Source of the DNA: Tridacna crocea | Lineage: Eukaryota > Mollusca > Bivalvia > Cardiida > Cardiidae | Length of the DNA: 64,000 nucleotides | Assembly (NCBI GenBank): GCA_943736015.1 | Contig: OX031072.1 | Location: 15,093,501-15,157,500 of the forward strand | Direction: 5' to 3' | Part shown: positions 27,350 to 37,204 of the stretch, in pieces | Layout: each line of letters opens with the position of its first letter | How positions within the stretch are numbered: position 1 is the first letter of the stretch | Position numbers and translations under genes: made by a program | The notes under the pieces: generated by a model | The model's database searches: none | What the model saw: the letters and a program-made list of their open reading frames with translations, nothing else | Told to the model about the DNA's origin: nothing

Positions 27350-27600
27350 TATGCTCTGTGAAAAAAGGGGCTGGACGCACCTGCGAAAAGTATCGAACCA
27401 GGACAGCCTGCGCAGGCTGATCTGGCTCGATACTTTTCGCTATTGGTCAATTTCCTGTTTGTACAAGGACCAGTCTACCTCATTATCGAATTGATTGCTA
27501 TAAAAGTGGATATAGTGGATCTAAAAAGTATGTAATGACTTGCTAGGTACCATGGATCAATGAAATGCATTAAGTCCCTTTTTGCCGCAGCATGGCTAAC
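27350..27600 (+). mobile_element. MITE-C, full-length
   Basis: GCTCTGTGAAAAAAGGGGCTG, GAAAAGTATCGAACC, hairpin AGCCTGCGCAGGCTGATC (loop deleted), CTATTGGTCAATTTCCTGTT, then AATGCATTAAGTCCCTTTTTG with inverted end GCAGCATGG. Confidence 0.75.
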
Positions 27601-27711
27601 ATATATTTGTGAAAAGTTCATTTGCTGCCAGTTTAATAATATCACATAATAATCAAGAATAGCAATTCATGGGAACGGCAGACAAGAATTTTTACTTACG
27701 TCTATAGATAT

Positions 27712-27990
27712 GATTGATTGCTTGAATTTGCGTTTATTTATCGTCGTCACCGGTTTCCCATATGGGCGACGCTCCCTGAAGGTTGTTAGTATTGTTACGG
27801 GGGATAGTGCAGATACAGGACGTAACCCATCCTATGTTTCGTCTGGTTTTTTAACGTGTTCGGTGTATAGCACCGTCACAGGGGACCTCGGTTTAACGTC
27901 TCATCCGAAAGACTTTTAGTAATTTCAGATGGCCAGTCGTAGGGACCGAACCCATACCCTTATGAACACGAGTCTTACGCTCTATACGTC
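27712..27990 (-). mobile_element. SINE S4, with conserved central domain
   Basis: On the minus strand: box B GTATGGGTTCGGTCCC, then CTTTCGGATGAGACGTTAAAC and CGAGGTCCCCTGTGACGG, GGATGGGTTACGTCCTG, CAGGGAGCGTCGCCCATATG and GACGACGATAAATAAA. The TTTCGG...CCGAGGTCCC block resembles the deeply conserved SINE domains of invertebrates (Nin-DC/Meta type; I cannot say which). Confidence 0.75.
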
Positions 27991-27999
27991 CATAGATAC

Positions 28000-28340
28000 T
28001 GCGATGTTTACAGTATAAATCTTGTTTCTAACATATAGTCTATTTTTAGTACAGGGGATTCCAATATTGTATAGATCTAGTAGGTAAATTACTTTCTTTT
28101 CGTGACCAACTGTTCGGTTTTCCGATGTTTAATTAAGTCGTAAAATCGTGCATAAATCGAAGATCTATAAATAGTTTCCGTCAAAAGGCGACAGCGACTG
28201 CATATTATCTAGATCCTAATCTAGTACATATATATTTACGTAGTAATAATGTTGCACACTTTCCAGTAAACAACAAAATCAAAAGAAATAAATCTTCAAA
28301 CTAACCCATAAAGAGTCTTTCAACATTTTAGCTGCTTTGC
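28000..28340. other. No recognisable feature
   Basis: AT-rich; no shared repeat, exon or palindrome noticed. Confidence 0.5.
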
Positions 28341-28344
28341 GGAA

Positions 28345-28440
28345 GCTGTGATTAAAAATATCATACTGCACAGACCGTGCAGTTCTTGGATGTATATGTA
28401 CTCTCCGCTATGTCGAGATGTTTTGCCCAAAGACATTTTT
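28345..28440 (+). mobile_element. MITE-B, diverged
   Basis: GATTAAAAATATCATACTGCAC-AGACC-GTGCAGTTC, then TACTCTCCGCTATGTCGAGAT. Confidence 0.6.
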
Positions 28441-28514
28441 AAATGTAACGAAATGTTTAATATGATACTTATTTTCCTGAATGTATCGTTTATTCAGCGT
28501 TTAAATATCCCAGT

Positions 28515-28685
28515 CGCCAAATACGAGCCATACTCTCTGGAAAGGGGGTTTAATGCCTCTGCAAAAAGTATCGACCCAAGTCAGCCTGTTCAGTCCACAC
28601 AGGCTGACCTGGGTAGATACTTTTTGCTTTAGGTAAATTTTCTGCTCGTCCAAGGGTCATTATACCGTTTTTTTTTTTTCATTTA
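28515..28685 (+). mobile_element. MITE-C, right end missing
   Basis: ATACTCTCTGGAAAGGGGG, GCAAAAAGTATCGACCCAAG, CAGCCTGTTCAGTCCACACAG (weakened hairpin), GGGTAGATACTTTTTGC. Confidence 0.7.
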
Positions 28686-28739
28686 CCAATGGATGTGGCA
28701 AAAAAAAATGTATTATGTAATAAGTTTAAATATATCACA

Positions 28740-28915
28740 GCCACAGCTCACATATTCATGTACTCCTAAGTTTTACTAGTACTGGGCTAGGGCTCTGAAG
28801 GGTCTTGCCTAAGGACAGTCCCACGAAAAACCTAGTGGATACAGCCCGGCTCGAACTTAGGACCGTCAGATTACGAGTCCCACACCTTACCACAGAGCCA
28901 AATAGAAGCCCTTTT
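28740..28915 (-). mobile_element. SINE S5, reverse
   Basis: On the minus strand: head TATTTGGCTCTGTGGTAAGG, box B AAGTTCGAGCCGGG, AGGTTTTTCGTGGGACTGTC, then GTACATGAATATGTGAGCTG. Same family as 41345-41583. Confidence 0.7.
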
Positions 28916-28954
28916 TACCGTAGAGGTCTAAGCACAGAAGTATTGGAATGTATT

Positions 28955-29010
28955 TTAGGACACTTAAGATCAAGATCAGAAGGCACAAAACCTGTAGTCT
29001 GATCAGTAAC
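28955..29010 (+). mobile_element. MITE-B fragment
   Basis: GACACTTAAGATCAAGATCAG, AAAACCTGTAGTCTGATC; eroded hairpin. Confidence 0.5.
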
Positions 29011-29062
29011 CAGCGCCGTCAAACATCATAAGAGATCTTATGCTACAAAATAAAATCTTGCC

Positions 29063-29250
29063 TTAACTAATTACCAAACGACAAAATTAAAGGTTTGTCC
29101 AAATCGACAAAATAGAAGTGACTGAAAGTTTGAAATTTATTTTGTGAAGGGTAGAAAACATTGTGGTAATTTTCTCTTTTTCCCACATTGTTTTCTAAAG
29201 GCTTCTATCTCAGGGTCGACAAAAGTAAGGACTGTCTGGTAATGGGTTAA
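29063..29250 (-). mobile_element. MITE-A, reverse, abutting repeat G
   Basis: TTAACTAATTACCAAACGAC to GTCTGGTAATGGGTTAA; one palindrome arm is deleted. Its right TTAA (29247-29250) is also the first four bases of repeat G. Confidence 0.78.
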
Positions 29251-29632
29251 AGGTGGCCCTTCAGATTTTGGGACGAAAATTTTTAGTTTTACATGAGCAA
29301 CTCGCTCATTTACATACCGGAAATACACAGACGAAGCTTCAAACATAGCATCCGAGGAATACATTATGGGTCAATAATTACGTTTGTTATTTTATGGAAT
29401 TTAAGCGTCATTAGTCACGTGCCAGTCACTTGACATTCCCACAATGCTTTTTTTTATTTCTGCGGTGGGAAATCTAAAAAAAACCTTAAGAGCCTTTTAA
29501 GGGAATATCAAAAAGAAAAAAAAAATGGGGTAATTTTATGATTCTAAATTATTGATAATTTGTATAGTTTTCTCATATAAATTTCAGTGATATATACATA
29601 TTTTGACTTTAGAATACCCATCTGTAGCCTCT
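29247..29632 (-). repeat. Repeat family G, copy 2
   Basis: TTAAAGGTGGCCCTTCAGATT, CAGACGAAGCTTCAAACATAG, GTGCCAGTCACTTGACATTCC, AAGAGCCTTTTAAGG, then TTTAGAATACCCATCTGTAGCC. Reverse of 571-1360, without the inner MITE. Confidence 0.6.
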
Positions 29633-29639
29633 TATTCGG

Positions 29640-29785
29640 CGTAGCTGAATGTACTGACCTTTGGCCTATTATTTGGTACTAATAGAAATGAATAAATCGG
29701 GATTTGCGATTGGTAAAAAATTTAGACATGATTATGGTACGGGCCCTTGCCTATTGACGCGCAAATTCACGCCGTCTATCTTTTC
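29640..29785 (+). repeat. Repeat I, copy 1
   Basis: AATGTACTGACCTTTGGCCTA, GATTTGCGATTGGT, GGGCCCTTGCCTATTGACGCG match 43995-44135 in order. Class unknown. Confidence 0.45.
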
Positions 29786-30015
29786 TTAACCCTTTACTCC
29801 ACAGATACTCATTTTGACGCATCAAGGACAAACAGCTTTTGAAAACATTGTGGGAAAAGGAGAAATTGCTCGTAACGAGCAATTTCTCCTTTTCCCACAA
29901 TATTTTCCACTCAATCAGATATTTTTATCCTCATTTGTCAAGATTTTTGACATCATATCTTTATTTGCCTCTGATATGGAAGAGTATCAAATTGGCATAT
30001 CAGGTAAAGGGTTAA
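29786..30015 (+). mobile_element. MITE-A'', hybrid-looking TTAA palindromic MITE
   Basis: TTAACCCTTTACTCCACAG left end as in MITE-A'. The palindrome AACATTGTGGGAAAAGGAG is as in MITE-A, with the centre AAATTGCTCGTAACGAGCA of A'. The right end CAGGTAAAGGGTTAA follows a different interior. TTAA on both sides. Confidence 0.82.
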
Positions 30016-30062
30016 GATATTGCCTGTGCATTTTATGTGTTAAATAAGCTTACTAAAAATAA

Positions 30063-30253
30063 ATAACCCTTTACAAAACGACAAAGCCTTGTCCAAACTG
30101 AAAGCATTTACAGACCACAATTTCAGTGTGGCTCAGGTGGTGTAAGTTTTCTTTGATAGAGTAGAAAACATTGTGGGAAAAGGGGAAAATGCTGGTTTTC
30201 AAAAGGCTTCTTTTCCAGGAGTGTCAAAAGTCGACATTGTGGTAATGGGTTAA
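30063..30253 (-). mobile_element. MITE-A, one arm deleted
   Basis: ATAACCCTTTACAAAACGAC to CATTGTGGTAATGGGTTAA; only one palindrome arm remains (GGGGAAAATGCTGG). Confidence 0.75.
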
Positions 30254-30261
30254 TTTACTTC

Positions 30262-30318
30262 GTTATTGTTGTCTGCGCATGACATGTTCCTCGAAGATTG
30301 ACCTGTCTGCTATAGCCT
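30262..30318 (+). repeat. Repeat H end
   Basis: GTTGTCTGCGCATGACATG, TCGAAGATTGACCTGTCTG. Matches the terminal block of 34026 and 38285. Confidence 0.6.
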
Positions 30319-30480
30319 GGTGGGTAATATGTTTTCACCCTTGCTACATTTCCGAAGGTAATCTATTTCAAGCGTTGAAGATACCAGATGACCTAATCAT
30401 AAGATAGTATTATGCAAGCATTATTTCTGAGTTCTAATCCTTATATCACTCACATGAATATTAAAAATTCACATGAAATA
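30318..30480 (+). repeat. Repeat J, copy 1
   Basis: GGGTAATATGTTTTCACCC, AATCATAAGATAGTATTATG, CAAGCATTATTTCTGAGTT match 39460-39610. Confidence 0.5.
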
Positions 30481-30879
30481 AAAAAGTAGTTGAAAGTAAT
30501 GTTAGGCATGTCGGCAAACTTATTCAGTTCACGACCACTTATCTCAGATACGCAAATTACACTTGATGTCTTTGTGTAAGCGATTTGTTATCATGTGCTT
30601 TTGTGAGCGAAATGACTGTTTCAAAGATCTGAATCTGTCAAGAGATATGATGATGATGATGATGAGTGGGTTTGTTTCTTAGTTGACAATGTCTTACCAG
30701 GGAATATGTACAATTCTGAGTAAAGGTTGAAAAAAAGTAAAAGGGGAGATAATTCCATAACAATCTGTGGCAGGGTCATGAAAATTGCACATGCACATCT
30801 TCATATCAGTAAGATCACTGTGTGTAAATTTGAGTTCAGTGCGTTAAAAAGTATCGGAGCATTTTGCCGGACAAATTTG

Positions 30880-30968
30880 TGTCTACGGACAGACGGACGG
30901 ACAGACATGGTGATTCCAGTATATACCTCCTTTCCACTACGCTGTGGGGGGCGGGGGGCGGGTATAAT
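30880..30968 (+). mobile_element. HINE-like element 3' end ((ACGG)n then hairpin)
   Basis: CTACGGACAGACGGACGGACA, then TATACCTCC...GGGCGGGTATAAT, an imperfect inverted pair ending the element. The 5' part is not recognised. Confidence 0.5.
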
Positions 30969-30969
30969 G

Positions 30970-31145
30970 AACCTTTACTCAATACAACGCTACCTGGTGC
31001 GATTCATTCAGATATGATGCTAGCATGTAACCTATACACAGATCATTTATTATAACAGCTTCGGCATAAGCCTTATTTCCCAGGTAAACGGGAGATGGTT
31101 GATGCGTCTTCGAAAAATTGTGACATGCGCAGACAACGTTCAAAC
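30970..31145 (-). repeat. Repeat H, reverse part
   Basis: CTTTACTCAATACAACGCTAC, GGTGCGATTCATTCAG, CGGGAGATGG, ATGCGTCTTCGAAAAATTG and ATGCGCAGACAACG. Homologous to 31730-31900 and to the reverse of 34380-34570. Confidence 0.5.
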
Positions 31146-31204
31146 ACAGGTTCCCTTAAAATAAGTATGTCTACATGTTTAATATTTGATATTTTGTCTA
31201 CATG

Positions 31205-31355
31205 TTTAATATTTAATATTTAACATTTGAAAGTAATACAACTTCTGATTGGCTAAATCGTATGGTTTAGCCAATCAGAAGTTGCGTGTTACTTTCAAAT
31301 TTAGACAATTCTGGAGAACAAGACCAAGAATATTCTTAAAGTTGGTGAATACGGG
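31205..31355. mobile_element. MITE-L, left end missing
   Basis: CAACTTCTGATTGGCTAAATC...GGTTTAGCCAATCAGAAGTTG palindrome, AATATTCTTAAAG, GTTGGTGAATACGGGCC end. Confidence 0.75.
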
Positions 31356-31639
31356 CCTAGAAGTACAAGATGATTTAGATACGCCTAACAATTGAAGACT
31401 CTAGGTTCTCACGTCTAGATCCGCGCTTGTATACGTAACACAATCCGATCATATTACTAGGTCTAATTCCTATCATCATGTAACTGCATGATAGAGGGAA
31501 GCAGAATGTTGGAATCCTTTAAATCACCCCTTTGCAAAACAATCCAGGATTTTAACGATCCTTAGGAAGTCAGGAGGATGTTTTGTTTTTCAATACTCCG
31601 AGGAAAAGGAACATCATTTCCCGCGTGATGGCGTTCCAC

Positions 31640-31900
31640 AAATACACATCTGATAAATTGGGTATTCTGGGTGCAAAACCGGACTACTTTTCTATGCGAC
31701 AACCTGTACTTTGAATTTTAAACTAGAATAAACGTTTACTCAATAAAACTCTATTTGGTGCGACTCATTCAGGTATGATCGGCTTACATATAACCTATGA
31801 ACTGGCCATTTATTAAAATAGCCTCTACAGACTTGGGCAATAGCTTCGCTGTTATGCCCTACTTTTCCCTTGCATGTTGGATCGGTGATGTGTCATAGCA
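31640..31900 (-). repeat. Repeat H, reverse copy 2
   Basis: CACAAATACACATCTGATAAA, GAATTTTAAACTAGAATAAAC, GTTTACTCAATAAAACTCTA, TTTGGTGCGACTCATTCAGG match the reverse of 34380-34530. Confidence 0.5.
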
Positions 31901-31939
31901 GAAATGGAAATGCTTCAATTTGCATAAGTTTAACTTTTG

Positions 31940-32075
31940 GCTGCGAAAGTTATTGACCTTTTGTGGACAGTGAAGATCAAGATCAGACTGCAATCTGGTC
32001 TTGAATCTGCACTGTCCCATTATGAAATAATTTTTCTATCCCCAAAACACCTCTGAAATAGCAAAAAAATGGGTT
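31940..32075 (+). mobile_element. MITE-B, hairpin loop deleted
   Basis: GCGAAAGTTATTGACCTTTTG, AAGATCAGACTGCAATCTGG (arms fused, loop gone), CTGCACTGTCCCATTATG, CCTCTGAAATAGCAA. Confidence 0.72.
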
Positions 32076-32215
32076 TTTAATTTGGGCAGTGAAAATTTTA
32101 TTTCACTCTTTTCGCAGAACAAGGGTCAAAAATACTGTCGTGTTGTGTAAAGGTAATCATTTTACTCCTGAAAGACACATCCAGTACCCATCTTGGACAA
32201 AAAAAAAATACAAAA

Positions 32216-32455
32216 GTTAAATATAGAAAGGTTCTGGGTTTAACCCATGTTATAAACGAGGAAACACTGTTCCAGACAGAAGTATCAAATACTCACCGCT
32301 GAAAACATTTTTGTAAAGTTAAATATAGAAAGGTTCTGGGTTTAACCCATGTTATAAACGAGGAAACACTATTCCAGACAGAAGTATCAAATACTCACCG
32401 CTGAAAACATTTTTGTAAAGTTAAATATAGAAAGGTTCTGGGTTTAACCCATGCG
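32216..32455 (+). repeat. 102-bp tandem repeat, 2.3 units
   Basis: Units start at 32216, 32318 and 32420 (GTTAAATATAGAAAGGTTCT). The first two differ at one base (CACTGTTCC versus CACTATTCC), so the duplication is recent. Not seen elsewhere in the window. Confidence 0.93.
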
Positions 32456-32598
32456 ATAACGAAAAAAAAAAATCCTTTTAAAATGGAGAAGTCCTGATAA
32501 CGAACAGTTTCTGTTTTGGTTACATTATCTCAAGGTTGTTCTGCTGACATACGAAAATTGTCGTCAGCATAATTAACCGTGCTCTGGCAAAAGGGAGC

Positions 32599-32829
32599 TT
32601 AACCCTTTACCAAACGACAAACTTTTGGACTAGACCAAATTGAAAGCATTTGCAGACGAAAATTCAACTCTTGCTGAAAAGATGATTTCTGTCAATGATA
32701 GGGTAGAAAACATTGTGGGAAAAGGAGAAAATGCTGGTTACCAGCATTTTCTCCTTTTCCCACAATGTTTTCAAAAGGCTACTATTCCAGACCCGTAAAA
32801 AAACCAGGGACTGTTTGGGATAGGGTTAA
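32599..32829 (-). mobile_element. MITE-A, left of a TTAA-sharing pair
   Basis: TTAACCCTTTACCAAACGAC to TTTGGGATAGGGTTAA. Long perfect palindrome (centre GCTGGTTACCAGC). Very close in sequence to 26896-27125. Confidence 0.9.
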
Positions 32830-33054
32830 CTGTTTACCAAACGACAAAAATTTAGACTTCTCCAAATTGGAAGCATTTGCAGACGACAAAATAAACGTGA
32901 CTCAAAAATTGAAAAAGACTTCAAAAGAGTAGAAAACATTGTGAGAAAAGGAGAAAATGCTGGCTACCAGCATTTTCTCCTTTTTCCACAATGTTTTCAG
33001 GAGGATACATCCTCTGGGTCGTAAAAACCAGGGAGAATTATTTTGTAAACAGGG
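32826..33054 (-). mobile_element. MITE-A, right of a TTAA-sharing pair
   Basis: TTAACTGTTTACCAAACGAC to CAGGGAGAATTATTTTGTAAA. Same orientation as its neighbour; the right TTAA is lost. Confidence 0.85.
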
Positions 33055-33112
33055 GAACACACGGAAGGACAAACGGACGGACATATCCGTTTTGCGGGGG
33101 TATAAGTAGTTT
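33055..33112 (+). mobile_element. HINE-like 3' end
   Basis: GGAACACACGGAAGGACAAAC, GGACGGACATATCCG, GCGGGGGTATAAG. An (ACGG)n-type tract then GGGGGTATAA, the inverse of TTATACCCCC at 33328. Confidence 0.5.
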
Positions 33113-33289
33113 CTGCTGGGGTCATACTTTTCATATTTTTGCAGATCTGTGCATTAAGCCCCCTTTTCGCAGACAATGACTGGATTAAACTGCTTACTTG
33201 TGCATTTTACTATTTTAAGTATCTTCCCGTATAAATAACTTGTAAATAACTTCCTGAATAGTAAAGTTCTATTTATATACTTACTAATC

Positions 33290-33745
33290 TATTCAGGATA
33301 TAAAAGGTCAGGGTCAGGAAAGGTAATTATACCCCCCACAACAAAGAAGCCAATTTTGACCCCAGGCCAATATGAAGAAACTTGTTAAAGGTCAATTTAA
33401 TAAAGCTACATGCCAAAATCAGTAGCCCCGGGCCTTGTGGTTTCAGAGAAGAAGTTTTTTAAAACTGTTACTTTTTTCAGTTTTGTTGCCATGGCAACCA
33501 GAGTTTTTGAAGGAATCAAATTCTTTCGAGAAATTCTGAAGGGGACCAGGGTAGGATCATTTCTTTGAAGTTTCATCAAATTTGGATGGGTAGTTTCAGA
33601 GAAGAAGATGTTTGAAATAAAAGTTAACGCACGCACGCACGGACACACGGACGGGCGCACGCACGGACGGACGGGCACACGCACGGACGGACGGACGGAC
33701 GACGGATGCCGGGCTCTGACATATGCCCGCTAGCCTTCGGCTAAA
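33290..33745 (+). mobile_element. Element Z: HINE-like with long (ACGG)n tract
   Basis: Near-start AATTATACCCCCCACAAC. Body shares GTTGCCATGGCAACCAGAGTT and GTTTCAGAGAAGAAG with element X. (ACGCAC/ACGG)n tract at 33629-33705, then GCCCGCTAGCC-TTC-GGCTAAA terminal hairpin. The 5' and 3' ends do not pair, so this may be a chimera. Confidence 0.55.
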
Positions 33746-34025
33746 AACCCTGCAAAAAACCCGGGTTTCCCTAAAATCTATATTTAGAAACTCTATCCGA
33801 AGATTTTCATTACAACAATGGTATTCTAAAAATCTGCTTGAAATGATTAGCAAAACCAGGCGAAACACTGACAAAGTTTTCCGAAAAAGTATTGTTTTTA
33901 GCCATTTTCTCCACTGCTACTTTATTAGCGACAGAATTTCAGTCAACACACCGCGCATTAATATCTATCCTGTACAGGATAGTGAAGTATCATAGCAGAC
34001 AGGTCTGATATTCGAAGAACGACAT

Positions 34026-34570
34026 GTGGAGCGTTCTCTGCGCATGTCAAATTCTTCGAAGATTCGACTTGTCTTGTATGAGGCATCACCTCCGCAATTT
34101 TGGGGAGATTGTAGTAATACGCGATAATAAAGTAGCAATGAAGAAAATGGCTTTTATCAATACATTTGAGGAGAAATCAGGCCTGTTTTAGCTCCTGATT
34201 TCTCTAAACTATATATAATGATTTTTACTGGCAAAAAATATTTGAAAAAAATACGATCAATTACTGCGAATCTTTGTATACAGTATTTAAAATATATCAA
34301 CATGCTATATCGAGTACAAGTGCATTACTTAAACCTCTTGGGCCTGTTTTAATAAATGGCCGATGCATAAGTTACGTGCTAGTTGACCATAGCTGAAAGA
34401 ATCGCACCATTTAGCGTTTTATTGAGTAAACGTTTGTTTTAGTTTGAAATTCAAAGTAACCGTTGTTGTTTTGAAAATCACCCCGTTTCTGTACCCGAAA
34501 TGCACCAAATTAAATAGATGTGTATTTGTAGAATATCACCTAGGGGGAAGAAAATGATCTGTGCAGACAA
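34026..34570 (+). repeat. Repeat H, longest copy
   Basis: GTTCTCTGCGCATGTCAAATT, CTTCGAAGATTCGACTTGTC, GAGGAGAAATCAGGCCTG, TTTAGCTCCTGATTTCTC, GCGTTTTATTGAGTAAACG, GAATATCACCTAGGGGG, and the inverted end GTGCAGACAACG. Confidence 0.6.
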
Positions 34571-34794
34571 CGGCGAATAAAACTGCTTACTTGTGTATTT
34601 TAGTACCTTCCGTATGCAATAAGTGAAAATTACTTCCTGTATAATATAGCTGGGGTTTGATATATACAGTGTATGCTTTTTAATTTATTCAGCATAAATC
34701 TTCAAGCCGATAGAATCAACCTGAATAATTCTATTCCTCTCTTCCTTTTCTTTTTTTGAGAAAATATATCTCCTCATAGGGCTTCGTACATCCA

Positions 34795-34886
34795 AGATAA
34801 AACTGTGCACATTCTGTGCAGTCTGATCTTGATACACACTTTCTGCAAAAAGGTGAGTGAGTGGCGCTTATCAGCCTATGGGTTAA
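34795..34886 (-). mobile_element. MITE-B, one arm plus end
   Basis: CACATTCTGTGCAGTCTGATC, ACACTTTCTGCAAAAAGGTG, GAGTGGCGCTTATCAGCC, TATGGGTTAA end. Confidence 0.72.
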
Positions 34887-35075
34887 CTAGCCCTAATACA
34901 ATTTTCAAGAATGTTGATGTGGGGAAGCAGCCAGGCAACAAGTGGTTTTCGACCTGGTTGTTCATACAGAAAAATCTAGAAATGGCGGGATAGCTGCACT
35001 GTCTCCTAAAATATAACAGCAGTGATTTCGGGAATGGTGTTAGTTTCCAAAATAAAACTATGTGAAATACATCTA

Positions 35076-35301
35076 TTAACCCATTGCCACACAATCCCTA
35101 CTTTTGACGATCCTGAGAAAGAAGCCTTTAGAAAATATTGTGGGAAAAGGAGAAAATGCTGATGACCAGCATTTTCTCTTTTTCCCGCCATAGTTTCTAT
35201 CTTTCGCAGAACAAATTTCAATTTTTCAGTCACTTTTATTTTGTTGTCTGCAAATGCCTTCGATTTGGACATGCCTGAAATTTTGTCGTTTGGTAATGAG
35301 T
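35076..35301 (+). mobile_element. MITE-A, forward
   Basis: TTAACCCATTGCCACACAATC to GTTTGGTAATGAGTTTT; centre GCTGATGACCAGC. Confidence 0.87.
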
Positions 35302-35558
35302 TTTCTTTTTAATCGTATGAATATGGCGAGTTGGATAAATAATACTAAGAGAAATAATCGGAATGATATAAGAAAGTCAGTAAAACTTAGTTACCTCCCT
35401 TATTCAAATGTATAATTCGCTATTTCCAAATAAGTAATAACTCCCACTATAATTATTTTGGTTACAGAAGTTTGTCAAAAACCAAGTGCTTTTATTGGCA
35501 CTGCACTAATAAAAATCTTGTACTTAACATGAAATCAGATAATCTATGACATGTGGGC

Positions 35559-35786
35559 TTAACTCATTATCAAACAACAAAACTTTAGACTGGTCCAAAT
35601 TGAAAGCATTCGCAAACGACAAAATAAAAGTGAACGAAAATTTGAAACTTGTTTTGTGAAGGGTAGAAAACATTGTGGGAAAAGGAGAAATGCTGTTTAC
35701 CAGCATTTTCTCCTTTTCCCACAATGTTTTCTAAAGGCTTCTTTCTCAGGGTCGTCAAAAGTAGGGATTTTGTGGTAATGGTTTAA
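35559..35786 (-). mobile_element. MITE-A, reverse
   Basis: TTAACTCATTATCAAACAAC to TTGTGGTAATGGTTTAA; centre lacks one base (GCTGTTTACCAGC). Confidence 0.87.
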
Positions 35787-35854
35787 ATAACATCTCAAGA
35801 CTTGCAGGTCAGCATGTCAGTCTTTAGACCCGAGGGTGCTTAGCCCGACTCAGA

Positions 35855-36085
35855 CACGCTGGATGAGAAATTAATTTCGAAAGTAGGTTAAAATCTGCCT
35901 GGTAAATCTATTTTTTTTTTCTGCACTATTAGCCTGATTTTGAAATAATTTTCTCCAGCGACCAACTCTTGTACAGAACACAAAATAACAGTTTGTCATC
36001 TTCACGATATTTTCCATACTATTGAATGGCATGATTGAAATGCATTTCTATGCATGCATTGGTTTCTTTTTGGCAGCTATTAAGC
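35855..36085 (-). repeat. Repeat family F, partial copy
   Basis: AGAAATTAATTTCGAAAGTAG, GGTTAAAATCTGCC, TTAGCCTGATTTTG, then CTGTCATCTTCACGATATTTTCC and AATGGCATGATTGAAATGCA, an inverted arm. Confidence 0.5.
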
Positions 36086-36240
36086 CTTTAACCCTTTCCC
36101 AAACGACAAAAACTTAGACTGGTCCAAATTCAAGGCACCTGCAATCTGCATGCATTAGTTTCTTTTTGGCAGCTATTGAGCCTTTAACCCTTTCTCAAAC
36201 AACAAAATTTTAGACTGGTCCAAATTCAAGGCACCTGCAG
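36052..36240 (+). repeat. Tandem duplication of about 96 bp, including a MITE-A end
   Basis: TGCATGCATTGGTTTCTTTTT at 36052 recurs as TGCATGCATTAGTTTCTTTTT at 36148, each followed by GGCAGCTATT(A/G)AGCCTTTAACCC and the first 55 bases of a reverse MITE-A. Confidence 0.85.
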
Positions 36241-36391
36241 ACGAGAAAATAAACATAACTAAAAAATTGAAATTTGTTTCCAGCAGGGAAGAAAAACATT
36301 GTGGGAAAAGGATAAAATGCTGGCTTCTCCGTTTTCAAAAGGCTTCTATCTCAGAGTCATAAAAACCAGGGATTGTTTGGTAAAGGGTTAA
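36184..36391 (-). mobile_element. MITE-A, reverse, arm deleted
   Basis: TTAACCCTTTCTCAAACAAC to GTTTGGTAAAGGGTTAA; the palindrome second arm is reduced to TTCTCCGTTTTC. Confidence 0.82.
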
Positions 36392-36444
36392 AGCAGAGGA
36401 AGTACAAAAGAGAAAAATGGAAAGCGGCTCTTACGGCTCTTAGT

Positions 36445-36676
36445 AAACTATGCTATGTGAAAAGGGAGCCTAAAGCATCTGCAAAAGGTATCGACTCTGG
36501 TCAGCCTGCGCAGTCCGCGCAGGCGGACCCGAGTCGACACTTTCTGCTAATAGTCAATTCTCTACTTTTCCATGGATCAGTCTACCTCATGACTCGATCG
36601 GCCGTTTGGAAAAAAAGACTTGATGGATTCATAATTACGTCAGGTCTTACTTGGCACCATGCATCACGGACATGTA
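36445..36676 (+). mobile_element. MITE-C, full-length
   Basis: CTATGTGAAAAGGGAGCCTAA, AAAGGTATCGACTCTGG, hairpin AGCCTGCGC-AGTCC-GCGCAGGCG, GAGTCGACACTTTCTGC, TTGGCACCATGCATC. Immediately followed by a MITE-A TTAA. Confidence 0.8.
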
Positions 36677-36894
36677 TTAACCCATTACCACACAATCCCT
36701 ACTTTTGACGCCCCTAAGAAAGAGGCCTTTTGAAAACGCTATGGGAAAAGTAGTAACGAGCAATTTCTCCTTTTTCCACAGTGTTTTCTACCCTTTATGA
36801 GAAATTTCTGCCAATTTCTCCAAATCTAAAATAGTCATCTGCAAACTCTTTCGGTTTGGAAGGGTCCAAAATTTGTCGTTTGGGAAAGGGTTAA
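36677..36894 (+). mobile_element. MITE-A, with A'-like centre
   Basis: TTAACCCATTACCACACAATC to GTTTGGGAAAGGGTTAA. Left arm shortened; the centre GTAACGAGCAATTTCTCC resembles the A' type. Confidence 0.82.
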
Positions 36895-37004
36895 GCCCCC
36901 TTAAAACAGAGCATAGCTAGAATACAAAAAAAAAGGAATTACCTCGCTGTAAAATTTCCAGTTCCGTTAGTAACGGTATAAAGCCTTCATTTTAATATAT
37001 CATT

Positions 37005-37052
37005 ATTATTATAATTATTGTTATTATTATTACTATTATTATTATTATTATA
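37005..37052 (+). repeat. ATT microsatellite
   Basis: Imperfect (ATT)n. Confidence 0.9.
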
Positions 37053-37204
37053 TGACCCATGCTCTGACAAAAGGGAGGTAACTGCATCTCAGTGATCAAT
37101 TGTACTTTCTGGTACAAGCTGGCTTACCTCAGTCAAAACTTTTTGTCGCTGGTAAAGTGTGTGTTGTTTATGGATATATGCCTCGAATACGCCGGTTTTT
37201 AAAT

